Shown piece after piece: positions 6,601 to 9,982 of a stretch of DNA of 9,982 bases. The notes under the pieces were generated by a model. The model saw nothing but the letters and a program-made list of their open reading frames with translations, was not told the origin of the DNA and ran no database searches. Source of the DNA: DASWJQ01 sp964517315 (GTDB lineage Bacteria; Chloroflexota; Anaerolineae; Anaerolineales; E44-bin32); contig CAZFCJ010000116.1 in assembly GCA_964517315.1 (NCBI GenBank), positions 1 to 9,982 on the forward strand. Reading direction: 5' to 3'. The translations under genes were made by a program, and so were the position numbers. Position 1 is the stretch's first letter. The number at the start of each line of letters is the position of its first letter.

Positions 6601-7272
6601 AGCACATGTCTCCTGTACGTTCTTCTGGACCTTGTCATGATTGAAGGCGGCATGGGCCGGGAAGAGCAGGCCCAAGAGCACATGGACAGCATGCTAAACC
6701 TGCTTCTCCAATTTGACGATGTCGACAGGGATTCGGACACCTTTCTCTTGTGGCGTTTTCTTGGCCTTGCCTACTTGAGCCGCTGGAAGGAGGCGTGGGA
6801 GTTAGTCGAAGAAGCAAAGGGGAGGGATTATCACCCCCGATCAGTCACCGTAGGCTCAGGGTATTTGTGGACTGTAATGACGCCGGAGGTGGCGGCCCGG
6901 ACCGGACGGTACCAAGGGGCCGAGAGCATGGCTCGAGACATCCTGAGCTATTTCAGAGATGCCGACGCTCCTACGGGGATTGCGGCTGCCCTCTTCGCGC
7001 TCGGCCTGGGATTGGCCGGGCAAAAGCGCTGGCAGGAGGCGTTACTCGAGTACGAAGGCGCCCTGGCTCGATTCCGCGAGCTGTCTCAAGTCTGGGACAT
7101 CGCCAAAACGCAGTACGAGATGGGCCTGGTCTACGCAGCTCGTGGTGAGGAGGGTGATCTAGAAGAGGCGCGACAGAACTTCGAACAAGCCCTCGCTACT
7201 TTTGAAGAGCTTCAAGCCGATCCACATATTAACCAAACACGAACGTCTTTGGAAGGTCTTGGAATCAGCTAA
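3616..7272 (+). CDS. Ser/Thr protein kinase-AAA ATPase-TPR fusion protein
   Basis: A 1,218-residue cytoplasmic signalling protein. Residues about 17-270 form a bacterial Hanks-type Ser/Thr kinase that looks active: glycine loop GLGSMGEVY (25-33), Lys47 in VAVKVV, catalytic HRDIKPEN (134-141, Asp136), DFG (154-156), and SPE (179-181) for APE. Next comes an ATPase of the type in PknK and MalT/LuxR regulators: GREAEL near 309, Walker A GEPGVGKT (336-343), Walker B ILFVLEDLHWAD (450-461). Residues about 640-1218 are alpha-helical TPR-like repeats (AAEKALSVYAHEQALHFYG; QNFEQALATFEEL), probably a ligand or partner surface. Unlike MalT-type regulators there is no C-terminal helix-turn-helix and I see no membrane segment, so output is probably phosphorylation. 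Start: TTG at 3616 has AGGAG (3602-3606) 9 bases upstream. A GTG at 3583 would add 11 residues but lacks a ribosome site, though it overlaps the TGA of a 40-codon frame. A stop in frame at 3538 limits any extension. Substrate unknown. Confidence 0.92.
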   Translation: MPPEDRENLVGTHLNRRYRIDAVLGLGSMGEVYRARDTVLERDVAVKVVSHHSLDTRGRTRLLHEARYIAKLNHPNIVTVHDVGDQDGLPFIVMEFVRGQTLYQAKPDDLETIIDVAGDICAALQHAHSQGIIHRDIKPENVLLDPDGRAKLMDFGIAFSGASRLTEEGTLLGTVFYISPEQALGKHIDPRADLYSLGVLLYEMVCGRLPFEADDPLALISQHLHAPVVPPDHLNPDIPSTLSDLILKLLAKTPEARVETAEAVWEGLQAVAASLDSRSTPLASEEKLVETTSSGLALLDRMVRGRLVGREAELAELRSFWDRAAHGEGHLVLLSGEPGVGKTRLARELTVHARLRGAQCLVGRFQPEMDVTYLGIREALRDYLRSQPPEEVRSAIGPSAPELIKLLPEVGEIVGEVAPNPHIDLFEEERIRLFDNVTQFLLRIAEKTPILFVLEDLHWADSPSLQFLHFLLRNTLQAPVLVLGTYREVSLDPARPFYETLLGLNRERLYTRLALRRLGAGSVRKMLQVLLDGQMDDELVERIYHETEGNPFFVEEVIKSLLERNALLLEDGLWTSVEGMDLQVPQSIQIAIGKRIARLSEDAQNFLRCASILGNSFNVEVLLEMIGWDEDRLLDALEQVEKAQFIRETSEGGQDDYSFEHSLLPQMLHEGISARRRARFHQQAGEAIERVYARKLEDVVETLAYHYARASNRVAEKAISYGLQAAEKALSVYAHEQALHFYGDLLEVLEDLGEPKREAMVWELMGDTKGKLYLVQESAEAFENALVALEEADITESEQFCQVSYKLADSLDLDDPARAEELLEDTLSNPALPTVSPLRAKCMTSLSHHMLQDQAVEKAQELAQEALDIAERSGDQKAIAEAWRALCRVHSARDDLAAYFVAAERQVSALEACDDYFGIFGAFHHGLDFCYLKGDIQRAERLATDGLDFCQKTNAPGWEGTILANYLFILWLQGRWPEALRHADRVLPLFNQIGRSTCLLYVLLDLVMIEGGMGREEQAQEHMDSMLNLLLQFDDVDRDSDTFLLWRFLGLAYLSRWKEAWELVEEAKGRDYHPRSVTVGSGYLWTVMTPEVAARTGRYQGAESMARDILSYFRDADAPTGIAAALFALGLGLAGQKRWQEALLEYEGALARFRELSQVWDIAKTQYEMGLVYAARGEEGDLEEARQNFEQALATFEELQADPHINQTRTSLEGLGIS

Positions 7273-7614
7273 GGATCGGACCAAGGCGACCGGTGCTTAG
7301 ACAGGCGCGGGTTGCCAACGGCCGTCGAATTTCCCCGGGGCAGCGATTAGAAATCCCCGTCAAGTCAAGAGGATTCAAGGGCGGTCGAACGGTCGATCTG
7401 GGTCAGGCGGCGTGGCGGATCCAGGCGCCTCTGGCGCATGATTGGGCGGTGGGCTCAGGCTTCGACGTCGAGGCGGGGGCGCGTCCAGGGGGCGTCGGGG
7501 CGTGTCATAAGGAAAGACTTGGTTGATTCAATACCCTTTCACTGCATCGGACCCTGAAGGCGGCCCGATTAATGGTGAACCAAGTGAGTTGTATGTGCCC
7601 ACCTCTCATCAGTT
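7273..7614. other. Unassigned intergenic stretch
   Basis: This region lies between the kinase stop and the repeat region. An open frame at 7293-7526 has an unconvincing composition (many Gly, Arg and Val, no family resemblance) and no good ribosome site. I see no terminator hairpin with a T-run, no RNA gene and no clear match to the repeat family. It may be decayed repeat or gene remnant. Confidence 0.4.
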
Positions 7615-7880
7615 CGCCGCCTAACAACCCGCTGCTCCGCAGAACACGCGCCGCTATAGCCCCGCAAAGAACGCGGACTATAGCCCCGCAAAGAACGCAG
7701 TGCCTGTGGCCCTGCATAGAGCGCTGGACCTTCGACTTCGCCTACCGCAGCGGACGCTTCGGCGGGAACTCTTCGCAGCCCTTCGCCAGGCTTAGGCGAA
7801 CGGCTCAGCGCAGTCTCCGGTGGGCGACCGGGCTCAAGACGACTCGCAATTACAGGCAAAATAGTCATAATCATCAGGAG
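7615..7880 (+). repeat. Dispersed intergenic repeat, copy C (mosaic)
   Basis: The left part (about 7622-7675) matches the copies at 8590 and 9939: ACAACCCGCTG-CCGC followed by a GCG-C-CT-AGC-CCGC stretch. A 25-base core at 7742-7766 is identical to 8708-8732 and is centred on GCAGCGGACGCTTCGG. To the right (7833-7875) it departs from the 8587 copy and instead resembles the sequence beside the N gap (2401-2442). So copy C seems to combine modules found separately elsewhere. On the minus strand it is open for 158 codons, but I think that is incidental. Confidence 0.6.
7654..7701 (+). repeat. Tandem duplication of a 24-base unit
   Basis: Two adjacent 24-base units, 7654-7677 and 7678-7701, begin CTATAGCCCCGCAAAGAACG and agree at 22 of 24 positions, differing only near the 3' end (CGGA against CAGT). 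They lie inside repeat copy C. The other copies have the corresponding segment once, so the duplication is local and probably recent. Confidence 0.85.
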
Positions 7881-8023
7881 TAGCGGGGCTGGCCGCTTCA
7901 CCTGGGGTTCGCTCGGGATACTTCGCGACCCACTCAGGTATTGGTTCTCGGCTGTGGGCTCCGCTAACTCGCCGGGATTAGCCAGCGCCGAGAGGCGGCT
8001 GGTGAAGGTCGAGGAGACGCGCT

Positions 8024-8590
8024 GTGGACGCTCCTGAAACCTCAACGACGTGGATCAGGACAAATTTCATTCCTGCATGGACGGCCGGAAATTTCTTCTC
8101 TTGGGCCTTGGGCTGGGGCATTGGGGGATTATTTGGAGAGACGCTCGGAGGAATATTGAGCTTTACTTTCGCGACCACGATCGCCAGCACTCTTGAGTTC
8201 TTGATACTTGGTCTTGGCTTTGCCGACCGAGGAAAATGGCTGATGATGAGCGCGCTCGGGGTTATTTCAGGTGGTGCATTGAGCGTCACAACCGCTCTGC
8301 CGGTCGGCGTTCCAATCCTCGTCTTGTTTCAGGCACTGACGTTCCACAGGCACAGCCGTCCGGTTGCTTATATGCTCTTGGGTGGTTTAGGGGGAGCTGC
8401 TGTGGCAGGAGCCGCATCCACGGGCGCATATTTGGCACTTGGAGGCCGGTTTGGAGGGGTCCCCTCGGAGGGTCCGTCCGGCCCGCTTCTAGGCTTACTT
8501 CTCGGCGCCATATTTGGCCTCACGTTTGGGGCGTCGCGTGCGCTTGCCATGAAAAGAGTACTAAGTGAACTAACCACAAGCGCCGGCTGA
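8024..8590 (+). CDS. Multi-pass membrane protein of unknown function
   Basis: A 188-residue hydrophobic protein that I cannot assign to a named family. Likely membrane segments, by eye: about 18-38 (AWTAGNFFSWALGWGIGGLF), 41-64, 72-105 (one or two passes), 115-139 (AYMLLGGLGGAAVAGAAS) and 153-176 (PLLGLLLGAIFGLTFGASRA). It is rich in glycine and small residues spaced as GxxxG, which favours tight helix packing. A basic loop HRHSRP (108-113) and a basic C-terminal end (AMKRVL) suggest inside-facing ends. Start: GTG at 8024 has GAGGAG (8011-8016) 7 bases upstream. Repeats lie on both sides and the next gene has its own ribosome site, so co-transcription is not evident. Confident that it is a gene; no function can be given. 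Confidence 0.8.
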   Translation: MDAPETSTTWIRTNFIPAWTAGNFFSWALGWGIGGLFGETLGGILSFTFATTIASTLEFLILGLGFADRGKWLMMSALGVISGGALSVTTALPVGVPILVLFQALTFHRHSRPVAYMLLGGLGGAAVAGAASTGAYLALGGRFGGVPSEGPSGPLLGLLLGAIFGLTFGASRALAMKRVLSELTTSAG

Positions 8591-8866
8591 CAACTCGCTG
8601 TACCGCTGAGAACGCGGCACTGAAGCACCGCGGAGTACGTGGCATCTCCGAGGCTCGGTGGGTGGGGGGGCTCCGGCATTACAGATGACGCGGGCTTCCG
8701 ACTTCGTCTACCGCAGCGGACGCTTCGGCGGGCTTTGCCATGAACCCGCAGAAGGGCTCAGAAGGCGATCCCGCAAAGCTGCACTGATGGGCTGGCGGGT
8801 TAAATCATCCACGTGTATGGTGGGCAATGGGGCGGAGGAGCCGGCGGTGAAATTTCCGGCCGCTCG
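8587..8866 (+). repeat. Dispersed intergenic repeat, copy D (most complete)
   Basis: This copy begins at the stop codon of the membrane-protein gene. The left end (ACAACTCGCTGTACCGC then GCGGCACTGAAGCACCGC) matches the window's last 45 bases and the left of copy C. CGCGG/CCGCG here can form a 5-bp hairpin. The middle has the 25-base core identical to copy C (8708-8732). The right 127 bases (8735-8861) match copy A, and 8778-8866 matches copy B. About 80 bases separate it from the ribosome site of the ureohydrolase. It shows no conserved frame and no terminal inverted repeats or target duplication that I can see. Confidence 0.8.
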
Positions 8867-8963
8867 CCCATTTCACCGGAGCTCGCAGCTGAATGCGGTC
8901 CGGTGTCAGCCGCGCAGGGTGTCAAGTTTATCTTTCTGCAATTGCTGAAAGGAGGAAAACGCT

Positions 8964-9938
8964 GTGGATCACGAAATCAACCGTCAGCCGAGCACTGCGC
9001 CTCGCTACACGGGTCCGGTGACATTCATGCGGACGGAAATGGTTCGGGACCCCTCAGCATTGGATATCGCCCTCATTGGGGTTCCCTATGACGGCGGGGT
9101 GGAGAATCGACCCGGGCCCCGCCACGGCCCGCGCGAAATCCGCAACATGTCCAGCTTCATGCGCAAGATTCATCATGTAACCAGGGTCAACCCGTACGAT
9201 CTTTGTCGAATTGCCGATATGGGCGATGTCTCAATAACCAACCCATTTGATATTGAACAGAGTCACGCGGATATCACCGAGTTCTACCGGGAGGTGCACG
9301 CTGCTGGCGCGGCTCCGTTGAGCGCCGGTGGCGACCACTCGATCAGCCTGCCGATCCTGCGAGGGTTGGCCGCGGATCGGCCGGTGGGGATGGTGCACAT
9401 TGACGCGCACACCGACACCGCCGATGAAGAGCTGGGCTCCAAGCTCTCACATGGCACTCCATTCCGAAGAGCCGTAGAGGAAGACCTGCTCGATCCTGAA
9501 CGCACGGTCCAGATCGGCATCCGAGGCGCCCAGAATTCAGAGGAGGGATGGCGCTTTTCAGAGGAATCGGGCATGCGGGTCATCTACATGGAGGAATTTG
9601 CGGAAGCGGGGGTGAAGGAAGTGGTCGCCGAGGCGCATCGCATCATTGGCGATCGATCTGCCTATCTGTCCTTTGATATTGACAGCCTGGACCCTGCCTT
9701 CGCGCCGGGGACGGGCACGCCGGAAGTTGGTGGGATGAGCCCTATTGAGGCGCAGGGATTGATCCGGGGTCTCCGTGGCCTTGACTTGATCGGGGGCGAT
9801 GTGGTCGAGGTGTCGCCACCATTCGACCCGTCCGGGAACACAGCCCTCGTCGGCGCCACCATGATGTATGAGATTCTGTGTGTCTTGGCCGGGGCAGTCA
9901 CGCGAAGAAATAGTTCCAAAGACGGTGATGCCTGGTGA
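8964..9938 (+). CDS. Agmatinase-family ureohydrolase (guanidino-compound hydrolase)
   Basis: A 324-residue cytoplasmic binuclear-metal hydrolase of the arginase/agmatinase/formimidoylglutamase superfamily. It would hydrolyse a guanidino compound to urea plus an amine. The signature is complete: GGDHS (His125), DAHTD (Asp147, His149, Asp151), and SFDIDSLDPAFAPGTGTPEVGG (Asp238, Asp240) supply the expected metal ligands, and SHGTPF contains His163. The N-terminal part has GVPYDGGVENRPGPRHGPREIRN (39-61), and IHHVTRVNPYDLCRIADMGDV (69-89), typical of the branch holding guanidinobutyrase- and guanidinopropionase-like enzymes as well as proteins annotated agmatinase. Exact substrate (agmatine, guanidinobutyrate, guanidinopropionate or guanidine) cannot be told from sequence. 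Length is normal. Start: GTG at 8964 has a strong AGGAGG (8950-8955) 8 bases upstream. No transporter, decarboxylase or nickel-insertion gene is adjacent, so context does not choose among substrates. Confidence 0.9.
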   Translation: MDHEINRQPSTAPRYTGPVTFMRTEMVRDPSALDIALIGVPYDGGVENRPGPRHGPREIRNMSSFMRKIHHVTRVNPYDLCRIADMGDVSITNPFDIEQSHADITEFYREVHAAGAAPLSAGGDHSISLPILRGLAADRPVGMVHIDAHTDTADEELGSKLSHGTPFRRAVEEDLLDPERTVQIGIRGAQNSEEGWRFSEESGMRVIYMEEFAEAGVKEVVAEAHRIIGDRSAYLSFDIDSLDPAFAPGTGTPEVGGMSPIEAQGLIRGLRGLDLIGGDVVEVSPPFDPSGNTALVGATMMYEILCVLAGAVTRRNSSKDGDAW

Positions 9939-9982
9939 TTCGCTGTGCCGCTGACAACCGCGGCACTGTAGCACCGCCAAGA
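9936..9982 (+). repeat. Dispersed intergenic repeat, copy E (cut by window end)
   Basis: From the ureohydrolase stop codon to the window end the sequence aligns to 8588-8634: TCGCTGTGCCGCTGACAAC then GCGGCACTGTAGCACCGCC, against TCGCTGTACCGCTGAGAAC then GCGGCACTGAAGCACCGCG. As in copy D, the repeat starts directly at the stop codon. The rest lies beyond the window. Confidence 0.7.

Noticed and set aside
7293..7526. 77-codon plus-strand open frame after the kinase gene
   Set aside because: Gly/Arg/Val-rich with no recognisable domain or ribosome site.
7569..8045. 158-codon minus-strand open frame as a gene
   Set aside because: It lies wholly over repeat copy C and the start of the membrane-protein gene, has low-complexity Arg/Pro/Ser-rich sequence, and is probably a by-product of GC-rich repeat DNA.
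8586..8805. Integron attC sites and a cassette array
   Set aside because: Copies contain GTTRRRY-like heptamers (GTTAAAT, GTTAAGT), copy C has GCCTAAC, and the genes are small accessory types. But the implied site would be about 220 bases, homology runs far past the heptamer, one gene is reversed, another is 3.7 kb, and no integrase is seen.

Overview
The window is bacterial DNA, GC-rich (high fifties percent by eye), with short genes preceded by good Shine-Dalgarno sequences and several GTG or TTG starts. A run of exactly 100 N (2297-2396) marks a scaffold join, so this is probably a draft or metagenome-derived assembly. I cannot name the phylum. A very large Ser/Thr kinase-ATPase-TPR protein fits phyla rich in such regulators, such as Chloroflexota, Acidobacteriota, Planctomycetota or deltaproteobacterial lineages. 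No gene here settles it.

Layout: a repeat copy cut by the window start (1-127); a chloramphenicol-phosphotransferase-like kinase on the minus strand (206-832); about 470 bases with no convincing gene; a DUF1801 protein (1305-1718); a repeat copy; an antibiotic-biosynthesis-monooxygenase-like small protein (1964-2293); the N gap; a MerB-like (organomercurial lyase family) gene with an in-frame TGA (2522-3208); a roughly 400-base leader with competing hairpins; the kinase-ATPase-TPR gene (3616-7272); a 750-base noncoding repeat region; a GTG-start multi-pass membrane protein (8024-8590); a second full repeat copy; a ureohydrolase of the agmatinase family (8964-9938); and the start of another repeat copy. 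All genes except the first are on the plus strand. They look like independent accessory genes, not one pathway.

The strongest observation is the MerB-like gene. Its TGA (2984-2986) falls exactly where MerB has catalytic Cys159. The reading frame continues in the same phase with family-like sequence to a second stop. Right after the TGA is a hairpin whose GGUC loop sits at almost the same distance as in the E. coli fdhF SECIS element. The best reading is a selenocysteine-containing MerB-like protein with Sec155 in the active site. The second observation is a family of dispersed intergenic repeats that begin at or near gene stop codons and end just before the ribosome binding site of the next gene.
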